In this document: positions 34,507 through 44,120 of the stretch, one piece after another | Position numbering within the stretch: the stretch's first letter is position 1 | How the letters are laid out: each line of letters opens with the position of its first letter | NCBI GenBank assembly: GCA_964429135.1 | Contig: CAYSAU010000015.1 | Location: 1-64,000 of the forward strand | DNA length: 64,000 nt | Source of the DNA: CAZSDU01 sp964429135 | Lineage (GTDB): Bacteria; Bacteroidota; Bacteroidia; Bacteroidales; FEN-979 | Direction: 5' to 3' | The notes under the pieces: generated by a model | Database searches by the model: none | What the model saw: the letters and a program-made list of their open reading frames with translations, nothing else | Told to the model about the DNA's origin: nothing | Made by a program: the position numbers and the translations under genes

Positions 34507-36981
34507 ATGGAACATACTTTTGAAAAGAATTTTTTTTCTTTTTCCGACTTAATGGATTCTGATGCGGAATTCATCCCTCTCTTATCTTCTGAGGATGAAG
34601 ACACAATGAATACCGAACAAATCCCGGAAATTCTTCCCATTCTGCCACTTAGAAATACGGTGCTCTTCCCTGGTGTGGTCATCCCCATTACCGTCGGGAG
34701 AGATAAATCGATCAAACTTATCCGTGATTATTATAAGGGTGATCGTATCATCGGGGTAGTTTCCCAAAAAGATCCTTCCATTGAAGATCCGGCATTCACC
34801 GACCTGAATATCATTGGCACGGTGGCATACATCATTAAGATCCTTCAGATGCCAGATGGGAGCAATACGGCAATCATTCAAGGAAAAAGACGGTTTACCA
34901 TCCTTGAACAGTTGCAAACGGACCCATACTTTATGGCAAAGGTTCAAGCATTCGACAGTCCGAAACAGGATATGATCCAGGCTAGCGAATTCAATGCCTT
35001 GATCGCCAGTTTAAAGGATCTGGCGGTGCAAATTGTAAATAAATCGCCGAATATTCCATCAGAAGCAGCCTTCGCAATAAAAAATATAGAAAGTCCTTCT
35101 TTTCTTGTCCACTTCATTTCTTCCAACCTGACCATTGATCTGGCAGATAAGCAGAGATTATTGGAAATAGCTGAGGTCACCGAGCGGGCTCAACTGGTTC
35201 TTTCGTACCTGACCAAAGAACTTCAGATGATTGACCTGAAGCAACAGATACAGAATAAAGTTAAAACTGACCTGGATAAACAGCAAAGGGATTATTTTCT
35301 GCATCAGCAGTTAAAAACCATTCAGGAAGAATTAGGAGGCAATCCCAATGCACAGGAAGTAAATAACCTTAAAGAACAGGCAAAAACCAAAAAATGGAAA
35401 GCCGAAGTCGCTGAGATTTTTGAAAAAGAATTAAATAAACTCCAGCGGATGCATCCAGCCGCCGCTGAATATTCCATTCAGGTAAATTATCTGGAAACCC
35501 TGGTTCAACTTCCATGGAATGAGTATTCTTCGGATAATCTTGATCTGGATCACGCAAAAAAAATTCTGGACGAAGATCATTATGGTCTTGAAAAAGTCAA
35601 AGAGAGAATCATCGAATATTTGGCGGTTATCGCTTTAAAACGCGACCAGAAATCGCCCATTCTCTGTTTGGTCGGCCCTCCTGGAGTCGGGAAGACTTCA
35701 CTGGGAAAATCCATCGCCAGGGCTTTGGAAAGAAAATATACACGAATGTCACTGGGAGGGCTTAGGGATGAATCTGAATTAAGGGGGCACCGGAAAACAT
35801 ACATAGGAGCCATGCCGGGACGGATTATACAAAGCCTTAAGAAAGTTAAGACCTCAAACCCCGTATTTGTTCTTGATGAAATTGACAAAGTAGCAGGAAT
35901 GAACATCAGCGGAGATCCTCAGGCAGCTTTGCTTGAAGTTCTCGACCCGGAACAAAATGTGGCATTCTACGATAATTTCCTGGAAATCGAATTTGATCTT
36001 TCCCGGATCATGTTCATCGCCACAGCCAATACGCTATCCACCATTCATCCTGCTTTGCGCGATCGCATGGAAGTGATCGATATTCCTGGATATCTCATGG
36101 AAGAAAAAAAGGAAATTGCAGTCCGTCACCTCGTACCAAAACAACTCAAAGAACATGGGGTGAAAAAAAAACAACTCAGCTTCCAGCGAGTTCTGATACA
36201 GAAAATTATTGAAGATTATACCCGGGAATCCGGAGTCAGGGGATTGGAAAAAGCCATAGCCAAAGTAATCCGAAATAAAGCCAAAGCCATTGTTACCAAA
36301 GAAAAATTCAATAAAATTATCTTGGAAGAGGATCTTAAAAAGATCATGGGACCACCCATCTTTCAAGCAGATCGGTTTATTACCAACGAAATTCCCGGAG
36401 TCGTAACAGGTCTTGCGTGGACGATGACAGGGGGTGAAATTCTTTTCATAGAAGTCAGCCTGAGCCACGGGAAAGGAGACTTGACATTGACAGGTAATCT
36501 TGGTGAAGTGATGAAAGAATCAGCAACGATAGCACTGGCTTATCTAAAAGCCCATTCAGAACTATTCGATATTGATCCCGATATCTTTGGTAAATGGAAT
36601 ATTCATATTCATATTCCTGAAGGCGCAACGCCTAAAGATGGTCCTTCTGCCGGAATAACCATGTTCACAGCCCTTGCGTCTGCTTTTTCTCAAAGAAAAG
36701 TAAAAAAACGTTTGGCTATGACTGGTGAAATTACATTAAGAGGGAAAGTATTGCCGGTAGGAGGGATTAAAGAAAAGATGCTGGCTGCTAAAAGGGCAAA
36801 AATTGCTGAGGTGATCCTTTCAAAAGAAAACCAAAAGGATATTGAAGAGATCAAAACAGATTATATCAAGGGTCTGTCCTTCCATTACATCGAAGAAATG
36901 AAAGATATTGGAAATCTGGCTTTATTGAGTGAAAAGGTTAAAAACCCCTTGCAACTTGATTATCCAATCAGGTCAAAATAA
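34507..36981 (+). CDS. lon: ATP-dependent protease Lon
   Basis: An 824-aa cytoplasmic serine protease that degrades misfolded and regulatory proteins. The N-terminal substrate domain (ILPLRNTVLFPGVVIPITVG) follows an acidic phylum-typical extension of about 38 residues. The AAA+ module has Walker A GPPGVGKTSL and Walker B FVLDEIDK. The protease domain has the Ser-Lys dyad: Ser714 in PKDGPSAG and Lys757 in GGIKEKML, spaced 43 residues as in E. coli. No HIRA-like or HrcA-like operator is obvious upstream. It is co-directional with the alternative glmU gene. Confidence 0.97.
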   Translation: MEHTFEKNFFSFSDLMDSDAEFIPLLSSEDEDTMNTEQIPEILPILPLRNTVLFPGVVIPITVGRDKSIKLIRDYYKGDRIIGVVSQKDPSIEDPAFTDLNIIGTVAYIIKILQMPDGSNTAIIQGKRRFTILEQLQTDPYFMAKVQAFDSPKQDMIQASEFNALIASLKDLAVQIVNKSPNIPSEAAFAIKNIESPSFLVHFISSNLTIDLADKQRLLEIAEVTERAQLVLSYLTKELQMIDLKQQIQNKVKTDLDKQQRDYFLHQQLKTIQEELGGNPNAQEVNNLKEQAKTKKWKAEVAEIFEKELNKLQRMHPAAAEYSIQVNYLETLVQLPWNEYSSDNLDLDHAKKILDEDHYGLEKVKERIIEYLAVIALKRDQKSPILCLVGPPGVGKTSLGKSIARALERKYTRMSLGGLRDESELRGHRKTYIGAMPGRIIQSLKKVKTSNPVFVLDEIDKVAGMNISGDPQAALLEVLDPEQNVAFYDNFLEIEFDLSRIMFIATANTLSTIHPALRDRMEVIDIPGYLMEEKKEIAVRHLVPKQLKEHGVKKKQLSFQRVLIQKIIEDYTRESGVRGLEKAIAKVIRNKAKAIVTKEKFNKIILEEDLKKIMGPPIFQADRFITNEIPGVVTGLAWTMTGGEILFIEVSLSHGKGDLTLTGNLGEVMKESATIALAYLKAHSELFDIDPDIFGKWNIHIHIPEGATPKDGPSAGITMFTALASAFSQRKVKKRLAMTGEITLRGKVLPVGGIKEKMLAAKRAKIAEVILSKENQKDIEEIKTDYIKGLSFHYIEEMKDIGNLALLSEKVKNPLQLDYPIRSK

Positions 36982-37006
36982 TTTCAAAAAATAAAAGTGT
37001 TGGTGG

Positions 37007-38953
37007 CTATTTCAAAATCACCATTTTTTTGATGCTAGAAAATTTACCGGCCTCCAATTTTAGGTAATAAATACCTGCATTGAGAGAATCATTGGAGTAC
37101 AGGAACTGATAGTGGCCTGACTCGTGTTTGCGATGAACAAGGGTTTCAATGAGCTGACCCTTGTTGTCCAGAATGGAAATATCCACTTCGCCGGGAGTCC
37201 CAACCTGGTATTCGATAAGGGTGGATTGTGTAAACGGATTGGGAGTGTTTTGTTTTAATTCGGTTTTCTCAGGTGCAGAATTCATCCCAGTCCCTACGAT
37301 CAGGGTGGCATTTTTTAAGAGGATATTTCTTTGTGGATCAAAAATCACATTCACCGGCTGTTTCTGAAAAAGAAATTCGAAACTTTGAGGGTCTTGATCA
37401 TTCATAACCTGGATTAAGGTGTCGGTGGCATCTGTGAATTCAATCTGAATTTCCACCGGCATTTTAAAGAAAACCGTATTGGTCTGTGTCTGATCAATCA
37501 GGAATGTTACTTTCCAGCTTCCATTTCCACAATAGTCTATCCCATAAATATTCTCATATTTCGGATGGTTGGGCTCATAAATCCATTGATCAAAAAACCA
37601 ATTCATATCCTGTCCCGTTACTGAATTGACTTTACCGATGAAATCGAGGGTCACCGCATTGTTATAGGTAAAGTTTGTATCTGTGGCGTAATCATACATA
37701 ATACTGAAGAACAAGGAATCACCGAGCACATAACGTAACTGAAAGAGCACACAGGCAGCTTTGTTATACGTCAATGCTGTGGAGTAAAGAAGATTGGCAT
37801 TCGGAGTCTGTACCGCCCAGAGGGGATTATATATCGGAATACCTGGATTACTTGACAGATAATTATTCGCAATCTGGTTCATCTCTGATTTGTAAAACTC
37901 ATACCCATTGCTTTTTTCTCTATAAAGTTTCTGACAATATGTGGCAAATCCTTCATTTAGCCATATATCTGCCCAGGTCCCACAGGTGATCAAATCTCCG
38001 AACCATTGGTGGGAATGTTCATGAGCAATGAGATCAATATTTGAATAACCTCCAGGCATAAGATTGACCATGGTCTGGTTTTCCATTCCTCCCCATGGGA
38101 ACGAGCTGCTCAATGTTGCAAAACCAATCTTTTCAAAAGGATATTCTCCGAATTTTTCAGCATAAAAATTCGTGATATCCCCGATACAGCTATTTGCAAT
38201 GCTTAGATTTTCACCTGCTTTATAATATAACCATACCGGAACACTATCGTTGGGGTTATCCAGATGGAGCCAGTATGTTTTCTGGATCAGAAAATTCATT
38301 TTGGAGGAGATGGTAAAAAGATAGGTAGATGCGGGATGGTTACTGATCCAATGATACCATATCGTGTCTGCAATGATTGTGGAATCGGCCAGCAAACCAA
38401 TAGAACCCAGCCTCACGTTCATTGGAACTTTGGCCGTAACCTCCCATTTGGCCTTATCCGAAGGCCTGTCCCAGCATGGCATTACTTTTCTTGCACCTTC
38501 CGGCGGGAAGTCAGTAAACACATAACCCCCTGAAGCATAAAAGGCCTGGTCAAAAATATTTTTATGATGGTAATATATTTTTATACTCAGAAATTCTCCA
38601 GGCTGGTAAGTCCTGTTTAATTGTACTGAAAGGATATTCTGTTCATGGGTAAATGAAACCCCTGCTAAGCAAACCGAATCGATGTCAAGCGAAGTATTGA
38701 CCGCGTTGAGTGTAATGGAATTTAAAGCTGAATCAACCCTGAGATCTATCATTATTCCGGCTGAAAAATTTTTCGGGTAAGGAACCGAATAGCAGGAGTA
38801 AAGATCAAGATTCAAGGTGTATTTTTGAACATCATAACTGTGCTTCATATAATAATGTGCAGTATCCACAGTGACTTGTCCTGATCCTGTTCTGACCAAG
38901 ATCATTAACATACCCAGGGTCAACCAAAAGACCGTTAGAATTGCATATTTCAT
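37007..38953 (-). CDS. secreted M1-family aminopeptidase with T9SS sorting domain (copy 2)
   Basis: A 648-aa zinc metallopeptidase. The start is ATG 38953, which gives a signal peptide (MKYAILTVFWLTLGMLMIL...GSGQ); the open frame upstream overlaps the previous gene. Catalytic residues are the GGMEN exopeptidase motif, HEHSH at His311-His315 with Glu312, and the third zinc ligand Glu334 in WLNEGF. The C-terminal 80 residues (NTPNPFTQSTLIEYQV, GIYYLKLEAG, KKMVILK) are a type A T9SS sorting domain, so the protein is exported through the outer membrane. It lies 20 bases after its paralogue. Confidence 0.92.
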   Translation of the reverse strand: MKYAILTVFWLTLGMLMILVRTGSGQVTVDTAHYYMKHSYDVQKYTLNLDLYSCYSVPYPKNFSAGIMIDLRVDSALNSITLNAVNTSLDIDSVCLAGVSFTHEQNILSVQLNRTYQPGEFLSIKIYYHHKNIFDQAFYASGGYVFTDFPPEGARKVMPCWDRPSDKAKWEVTAKVPMNVRLGSIGLLADSTIIADTIWYHWISNHPASTYLFTISSKMNFLIQKTYWLHLDNPNDSVPVWLYYKAGENLSIANSCIGDITNFYAEKFGEYPFEKIGFATLSSSFPWGGMENQTMVNLMPGGYSNIDLIAHEHSHQWFGDLITCGTWADIWLNEGFATYCQKLYREKSNGYEFYKSEMNQIANNYLSSNPGIPIYNPLWAVQTPNANLLYSTALTYNKAACVLFQLRYVLGDSLFFSIMYDYATDTNFTYNNAVTLDFIGKVNSVTGQDMNWFFDQWIYEPNHPKYENIYGIDYCGNGSWKVTFLIDQTQTNTVFFKMPVEIQIEFTDATDTLIQVMNDQDPQSFEFLFQKQPVNVIFDPQRNILLKNATLIVGTGMNSAPEKTELKQNTPNPFTQSTLIEYQVGTPGEVDISILDNKGQLIETLVHRKHESGHYQFLYSNDSLNAGIYYLKLEAGKFSSIKKMVILK

Positions 38954-38973
38954 ATAAAGGTTTTTAAAATCAG

Positions 38974-40974
38974 TTATTGACTGATAATCATCCTGTTCGT
39001 TCTTACCTGGTCTTCTGTCTTCAGGCGATAAAAATAAACCCCAGGGAAAAGTCCTATGCAATCCACATCAATGAAATGTTTGCCAGTCTCTTTATATTGA
39101 ACAAGTGGGATTTTCAAAATTCTACCTAAACCATCAATAATTTCAATCCTGACCTGGCAGGGTTGATCAATAGAATAATAAATCCTTGTCATTCCATGGA
39201 CAGGGTTGGGATAATTCTGAAATAATGCTTCTTGATCTCCTTGAGGAAGAATCCCGGGTTCTCCGACAATGGTATTGGCGGATTTTAAAACGATATTTTT
39301 ATTGGGGTCAAACAATAACATGATGGGCTTTTTATTGAATATCCAGCTATATTGCTGGTAATTAGCTTCATTCATGACACGGAAAAGGGTGTCGGTGTAA
39401 TCCTCATACTTGATTTTAATTTCTATTGGCATCTTGAAAAATGAAGGACTTGACTGGGTCTGTTCAACAAAAAAGTTGACCTGCCACTGGTCATTACCAA
39501 GTTCATGAATATTATAGGTGTTATGGTAAGAAGGGTGATTGGGTAAAAAGATCCATTCATTGAAAAACCAATTATAATCGTCATTGCAGACATCGTTGAC
39601 GATATCCATAAAATCGTTGATCACCGCCGATTTATATCTGAGGTTGGTGTCGGCACAATAGGTCTTTAAAACGGAGAAAAACAATGAATCACCCAGAACA
39701 TATCGGAGCTGATGAATAACACAGGCACCCTTGGCGTATGTTATCGCATAATTAAAAAGTGTATTGGAATTGGGTGTGGTCACAGCCCAGGAGGGGACAG
39801 AAATGGCCCAACCGGGATTAGAAGCGAGATAATCATTTGCATATTGATTGATCTGTGACTTGTAGGCAGGATAACCCCCATAATTTTCATACCAGAAGGC
39901 TTCACTCCAGGTAGCAAAACCTTCATTTATCCAGATATCTGCCCAAGTTGCACAGGTAATCATATCCCCAAACCATTGATGGGCAAACTCATGGGCAACC
40001 AGTCCTTCCTGCCATCCGTAGGGTCGAAGGCTTGTCAGTGTCTGATTTTCCATTCCCCCCCAGCCAAACTGATTATTAAGGGAGGCAAAACCATTCTTCG
40101 TAAACGGGTGCTCACAGAAATTTTCCGAATACCAATTGGTCATCGGAACAATCATATCCTTAATCACCCCTGGATTTTCTCCCGAATTGTAGTAAAACCT
40201 TATCGGAACACTATCGGCGGGATTACTGAGCTTATGCCAATATACAATATCCAGGTTATAATTTACCTTAGAGGTAATAACCGTCAGGTAAGTAGCTACA
40301 TTCTCCTCACTTACCCAATGATAAGTCAGGGTATCCCCGTTTCCAGAAAATGTCGAGTCAATAAGGCTGCCATTAGAACCTAGCTTTACATTCCAGGGTA
40401 CTTTGGCGTATAATTCTACCTTGGCTTTATCTGATGGTTTATCCCAGCAAGGGAACCATTTTCTCGCCCCCTCTGGTTCGCAATCAGTGAAAACAAATCC
40501 TCCGCTTGAATAAAAAGCATAATCCTCCACATCTTTATGCGTATAAAATACTTTAACAGTTGCCGTTTCACCCGGGTAATACTGGCGGTCGAGTGCAATA
40601 CTGAGCATATTCCCAGAATGCGTAAAGGATGCCCCCGCCAGCCTTACCGAATCAATAATCAGGGATGAATTTGTTGCATTCAGCATGATAGCATTGAGGC
40701 TTGAATCAACCCTGAAGGTTATGGTATTGGAACCTTTGAAACTATTGGGATAAGTTCCTGTATAACAGGAAAATAAATTAAGATTCAAGGAATAGCTTAA
40801 AACATCAAACGCATGGGAAGGACCACTTTCAGGGGAGGCTGGTCGTGAAGGGATATTTTGAAGCATTGATTTTCTTAATGAACATTCCCTGGCTCCATCG
40901 GTGAAGTTTGTCTGGGCATAACAAAAAAAATGAAGAAAGAAAGAAATGAAGAAAGGGAGAAAAAATGTTTTCAT
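38974..40974 (-). CDS. secreted M1-family aminopeptidase with T9SS sorting domain (copy 1)
   Basis: A 666-aa homologue of the next gene with the same order of parts: signal peptide (MKTFFLPFFISFFLHFFCYAQ), M1 peptidase domain with GGMENQT, HEFAH at His328-His332 with Glu329 and Glu351 in WINEGF, and a C-terminal T9SS tail (NYPNPVHGMTRIYYS, GVYFYRLKT). Long stretches match the downstream copy (PEGARKW/V, DKPSDKAK, GDMITCATWADIW/INEGF), which shows a tandem duplication. A promoter on the minus strand lies 19 bases before its ATG. Confidence 0.93.
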   Translation of the reverse strand: MKTFFLPFFISFFLHFFCYAQTNFTDGARECSLRKSMLQNIPSRPASPESGPSHAFDVLSYSLNLNLFSCYTGTYPNSFKGSNTITFRVDSSLNAIMLNATNSSLIIDSVRLAGASFTHSGNMLSIALDRQYYPGETATVKVFYTHKDVEDYAFYSSGGFVFTDCEPEGARKWFPCWDKPSDKAKVELYAKVPWNVKLGSNGSLIDSTFSGNGDTLTYHWVSEENVATYLTVITSKVNYNLDIVYWHKLSNPADSVPIRFYYNSGENPGVIKDMIVPMTNWYSENFCEHPFTKNGFASLNNQFGWGGMENQTLTSLRPYGWQEGLVAHEFAHQWFGDMITCATWADIWINEGFATWSEAFWYENYGGYPAYKSQINQYANDYLASNPGWAISVPSWAVTTPNSNTLFNYAITYAKGACVIHQLRYVLGDSLFFSVLKTYCADTNLRYKSAVINDFMDIVNDVCNDDYNWFFNEWIFLPNHPSYHNTYNIHELGNDQWQVNFFVEQTQSSPSFFKMPIEIKIKYEDYTDTLFRVMNEANYQQYSWIFNKKPIMLLFDPNKNIVLKSANTIVGEPGILPQGDQEALFQNYPNPVHGMTRIYYSIDQPCQVRIEIIDGLGRILKIPLVQYKETGKHFIDVDCIGLFPGVYFYRLKTEDQVRTNRMIISQ

Positions 40975-40992
40975 GATGTAATGGTTAATTTA

Positions 40993-41000
40993 CAAAGGTA
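40993..41000 (-). promoter_or_regulatory. Bacteroidota promoter of the M1 peptidase pair
   Basis: CAAAGGTA reads TACCTTTG on the minus strand, 19 bases before ATG 40974. CAAA at 41023-41026 could serve as the -33 element (22-base spacing). Confidence 0.6.
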
Positions 41001-41051
41001 CATGAAAATCTTATAGGGGTATCAAAGGACTTCCTGATAAGAAAAAAAAAG

Positions 41052-41059
41052 TAATTTTG
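41052..41059 (+). promoter_or_regulatory. Bacteroidota-type -7 element for the binding lipoprotein gene
   Basis: TAATTTTG, only 9 bases before ATG 41069, so the transcript would have almost no leader. Confidence 0.45.
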
Positions 41060-41068
41060 CCTCATATC

Positions 41069-42706
41069 ATGAAAGGTTCGAGCAGCATCACCATACTCGT
41101 TTTTCTTATTCTTTTTTCTTGTAATCATAAACACGGGAATGAAGGAAAAAGCGTATTCAGGTATAATGAACCGGCGAACATCACCACCCTTGATCCGGGA
41201 TTTGCCAGGGATCAATCCACAATATGGGTAACCCATCAGCTATTTAATGGTTTAGTGCAGCTTGACGATAAACTGGAAGTACTTCCCTGTATTGCAAAAT
41301 CATGGGAAATATCCTGTGACGGCTGCACTTATACTTTTCACCTTCGTAGAGATGTTTTATTCCATGATAATCCATGTTTCAAATCAGGTAAAGGAAGAAA
41401 AGTCAACGCTCTTGATGTTAAGTATAGCTTTAACCGAATAATCGATGAAAAAACGGCTTCTCCCGGGGCATGGATTTTTGCGAATGTGGATATCGATAAG
41501 GATGGCGAAAAAGCATTTCATGCCATCAATGACTCAACATTCTCAATCAGATTGAAAAAAGCATTTCCACCCTTTCTCGGACTTCTGACCATGCAATATT
41601 GCTCCGTGATGCCCGAAGAAGCCATTTCTTATTATGGCAGTGATATCAGAAGAAATCCTGTCGGCACAGGCCCTTTTAATTTGAAAATGTGGAAAGAAGG
41701 AGTGAAACTGATATTGGTGAAAAACAGAAAGTACTTTGAAACAGAGGATGGAAAACAACTTCCATACCTTGATGCGGTGGCCATCACTTTCGTGTCAGAT
41801 AAGCAATCTGCATTTCTGGAATTTATCAAGGGCAAACTGGATTTTATGTCGGGAATAGATCCTACCTATAAAGATGAATTACTTACTCCTCAGGGAGATC
41901 TTAAAGAAAAATATACCAAAGAAATCCAGCTCATTGCCCAACCTTATTTAAATACGGAATATCTTGGTTTTATGATGGATAGCTTGAACCCGGTAATGAA
42001 AAACAATCCGTTAAAAAGAAAAAAAATCCGACAAGCGATTAATTATTCCTTTGATCGCCGAAAAATGATACGTTACTTGAGAAATGGAATCGGAACCCCA
42101 GGTGTCAATGGCATTATCCCAGAAGGTTTTCCTTCCTTTGACGCGGCGAATTTGTTTTATGATTATAACCCCAGACAAGCGATGCAGTTGTTGAAAGAAG
42201 CCGGATATCCATTTGGAAGGGGGCTTAGCCCGATAACCCTTACTTCAACCCCCGACTACCTGGATATTTGCAAATTTATTCAGTCTCAGGCAGGTGAGCT
42301 TGGAATTGAGATCAACATTGAAGTCAGTCCTCCGGCGGCTGTTAAGGAAATGAAAGCCCAGGCAAAATTACCCTTTTACAGGGCTTCATGGATTGCTGAT
42401 TACCCAGATGCCGAAAATTATTTATCCCTGTTCTACAGCAAGAACTTTTGTCCCAAGGGACCAAATTATACTCATTTTTCTGATCCTACCTTCGACGAAC
42501 TTTATGAAAAAGCTTTATCGGTCATTGACGACAGTCTGAGGATAATCTATTATCGCGAAATGGAAAAAATACTCATGCGTGATTCCCCGGTAATCATTCT
42601 GTATTATGACAGGGTATTAAGGTTTGTGAGGAAAAATATCCATGGATTAGGTAGCAATCCCATGAATCTGTTGACATTAAAAAGGGTCAGGAAAACTATA
42701 CAGTAA
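41069..42706 (+). CDS. family 5 (oligopeptide-type) solute-binding lipoprotein
   Basis: A 545-aa protein from ATG 41069 with a lipoprotein signal (ITILVFLILFSC). SBP_bac_5 features are PANITTLDPGFARDQSTIWVTHQLFNGLV, YTFHLRRDVLFHD, VKYSFNRIIDEKTASPG, RNPVGTGPFNLKMW, IRQAINYSFDRRKMI and PEGFPSFDA. These proteins bind oligopeptides or similar solutes for ABC import. No permease or ATPase partner is adjacent on either side. Its last 11 bases overlap the convergent hydrolase gene. The ligand is unknown. Confidence 0.87.
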   Translation: MKGSSSITILVFLILFSCNHKHGNEGKSVFRYNEPANITTLDPGFARDQSTIWVTHQLFNGLVQLDDKLEVLPCIAKSWEISCDGCTYTFHLRRDVLFHDNPCFKSGKGRKVNALDVKYSFNRIIDEKTASPGAWIFANVDIDKDGEKAFHAINDSTFSIRLKKAFPPFLGLLTMQYCSVMPEEAISYYGSDIRRNPVGTGPFNLKMWKEGVKLILVKNRKYFETEDGKQLPYLDAVAITFVSDKQSAFLEFIKGKLDFMSGIDPTYKDELLTPQGDLKEKYTKEIQLIAQPYLNTEYLGFMMDSLNPVMKNNPLKRKKIRQAINYSFDRRKMIRYLRNGIGTPGVNGIIPEGFPSFDAANLFYDYNPRQAMQLLKEAGYPFGRGLSPITLTSTPDYLDICKFIQSQAGELGIEINIEVSPPAAVKEMKAQAKLPFYRASWIADYPDAENYLSLFYSKNFCPKGPNYTHFSDPTFDELYEKALSVIDDSLRIIYYREMEKILMRDSPVIILYYDRVLRFVRKNIHGLGSNPMNLLTLKRVRKTIQ

Positions 42707-43463
42707 TGTTTAGTCCATCGTAAGCAAGCTGGACATTAACAGGCAGCCTTGCATTTACTTCTTCGTGTTTTCCCATCTGATGACTGATATGCGTGAGATA
42801 ACCGCGTTCCGGATTAAATTCCTTCATAAGGGTCAAGGCTTCTTCAAGATTGAAATGGGAGTAATGCTTCTTTATTCTCAATGCATTTAACACCAAAACC
42901 TTACTACCGTATATTTTTTGTTTTTCATGTTCCGGAATGTGGACGGCATCAGTCAGGTAAGTGAAATCTTGAATTCGGAATCCGTAAACATACTGATCCC
43001 GGTTAAAATGGTAAGCCATGATGGGAATGACAGAAATATCCTGAACTTGGAAAGGTTCATTTCGAAATTCAATAAGGTTAATTTCCGGGACACCCGGATA
43101 TGGATTTTTCTCAAATGCATAGGAAAACTCTCTTTGTATGACACCGTAAGCCGGTTGTCCAACATATACATCGGTCGGTCTCTGCAGTATATAATTGAAT
43201 GCCCTGACATCATCCAGTCCTCCGATATGGTCTTTATGCCCATGGGTAACCAGGATGGCATCAATCCGGTCTGTTTTCTCCCTGAGCATTTGCTGTCTGA
43301 AATCAGGGCCGCAATCCACGACAATGCGCTTATCCCCATGGTGAATCAGGATGGATGATCTTAATCTTTTATCCCTGAAATCGGAAGAACCGCATACAGG
43401 GCAATGACAGGCAATGACAGGAACACCCTGGGAAGTTCCTGTGCCTAAAAATATGATCTGCAT
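42696..43463 (-). CDS. PhnP-like MBL-fold metallohydrolase
   Basis: A 255-aa metallo-beta-lactamase-fold enzyme. It has an N-terminal CHCPVCGSS zinc site as in PhnP, the metal motif THGHKDHIGG (HxHxDH), and later TDAVHIPEHE and YLTHISHQMG carrying the remaining ligands. PhnP itself is a phosphodiesterase acting on ribose cyclic phosphate. Other members handle related diesters, and the natural substrate here is unknown. A minus-strand TAATTTTG lies 20 bases before the ATG. The phn operon is not present. Confidence 0.85.
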   Translation of the reverse strand: MQIIFLGTGTSQGVPVIACHCPVCGSSDFRDKRLRSSILIHHGDKRIVVDCGPDFRQQMLREKTDRIDAILVTHGHKDHIGGLDDVRAFNYILQRPTDVYVGQPAYGVIQREFSYAFEKNPYPGVPEINLIEFRNEPFQVQDISVIPIMAYHFNRDQYVYGFRIQDFTYLTDAVHIPEHEKQKIYGSKVLVLNALRIKKHYSHFNLEEALTLMKEFNPERGYLTHISHQMGKHEEVNARLPVNVQLAYDGLNITV

Positions 43464-43482
43464 CCTGAATATGATTTTTCGT

Positions 43483-43490
43483 CAAAATTA
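43483..43490 (-). promoter_or_regulatory. Bacteroidota-type -7 element for the PhnP-like gene
   Basis: CAAAATTA reads TAATTTTG on the minus strand, 20 bases before ATG 43463. Confidence 0.5.
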
Positions 43491-43523
43491 TACATTTCAA
43501 GGATATCTGATTGGGGAAAATAG

Positions 43524-43531
43524 TAACTTTG
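43524..43531 (+). promoter_or_regulatory. Bacteroidota-type -7 element for the DUF6913-dapA-M14 run
   Basis: TAACTTTG, 29 bases before ATG 43560. It is divergent from the element at 43483-43490. Confidence 0.5.
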
Positions 43532-43559
43532 CAAGATCAAAAGACTGATAAACGTTATC

Positions 43560-44120
43560 ATGCTTGGAGCTATTCGTAGACGTATAGGAATTTACGCTTT
43601 CATGAAAGAAGTATCACATCATACGCGTCAGAAACGAATGGTGAACCTGATGGATGCAAAGCATATTGGAGTTATTTACACGCTTGAGGATGTTCCTGAT
43701 TATGAAAAAGTTTCGGAATTTGTCGCCGAATTGCAGCATGATCATAAAGAAGTGAAGGCACTTGGCTTTGTTAAGAACCGTGAATTGATCTCCCGTTTCC
43801 TCCCCAGACTTTCCTTCGACTTTTTTTCAAAAAAAGACATGACCTGGTTTTATAAACCTATACATGCCACAGTCAGAGATTTTATTGCAAGGGAATTTGA
43901 TATCCTGATTGATCTGAGCCTCCAGGATAGTTTCCCTCTTAGATATATCTGCGGCTTGTCTAAGTCATGCTGTAAAGTCGGTCGTTTTTCAGAAGAGAAT
44001 GCCAAGTACTATGATTTAATGATTGATCCTAAAGCAAATGTCGGTTTTGATGAATACCTGGGATATGTAAAACACTATCTAACCATAATTAACCGTGAAA
44101 AAGGGATTGAAAAATATTAA
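43560..44120 (+). CDS. DUF6913 family protein
   Basis: A 186-aa protein of unknown function that I associate with Bacteroidota only. Recognisable stretches are HIGVIYTLEDVPDYEKVSEFVAEL, VKALGFVKNREL, FYKPIHATVRDFIAREFDILIDLSL and FPLRYICGLSKSCCKVGRF with a Cys pair. No signal peptide or membrane helix. Its end overlaps the dapA start by 26 bases, so the two are translated together, which suggests but does not prove a lysine or cell-wall link. Confidence 0.75.
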   Translation: MLGAIRRRIGIYAFMKEVSHHTRQKRMVNLMDAKHIGVIYTLEDVPDYEKVSEFVAELQHDHKEVKALGFVKNRELISRFLPRLSFDFFSKKDMTWFYKPIHATVRDFIAREFDILIDLSLQDSFPLRYICGLSKSCCKVGRFSEENAKYYDLMIDPKANVGFDEYLGYVKHYLTIINREKGIEKY

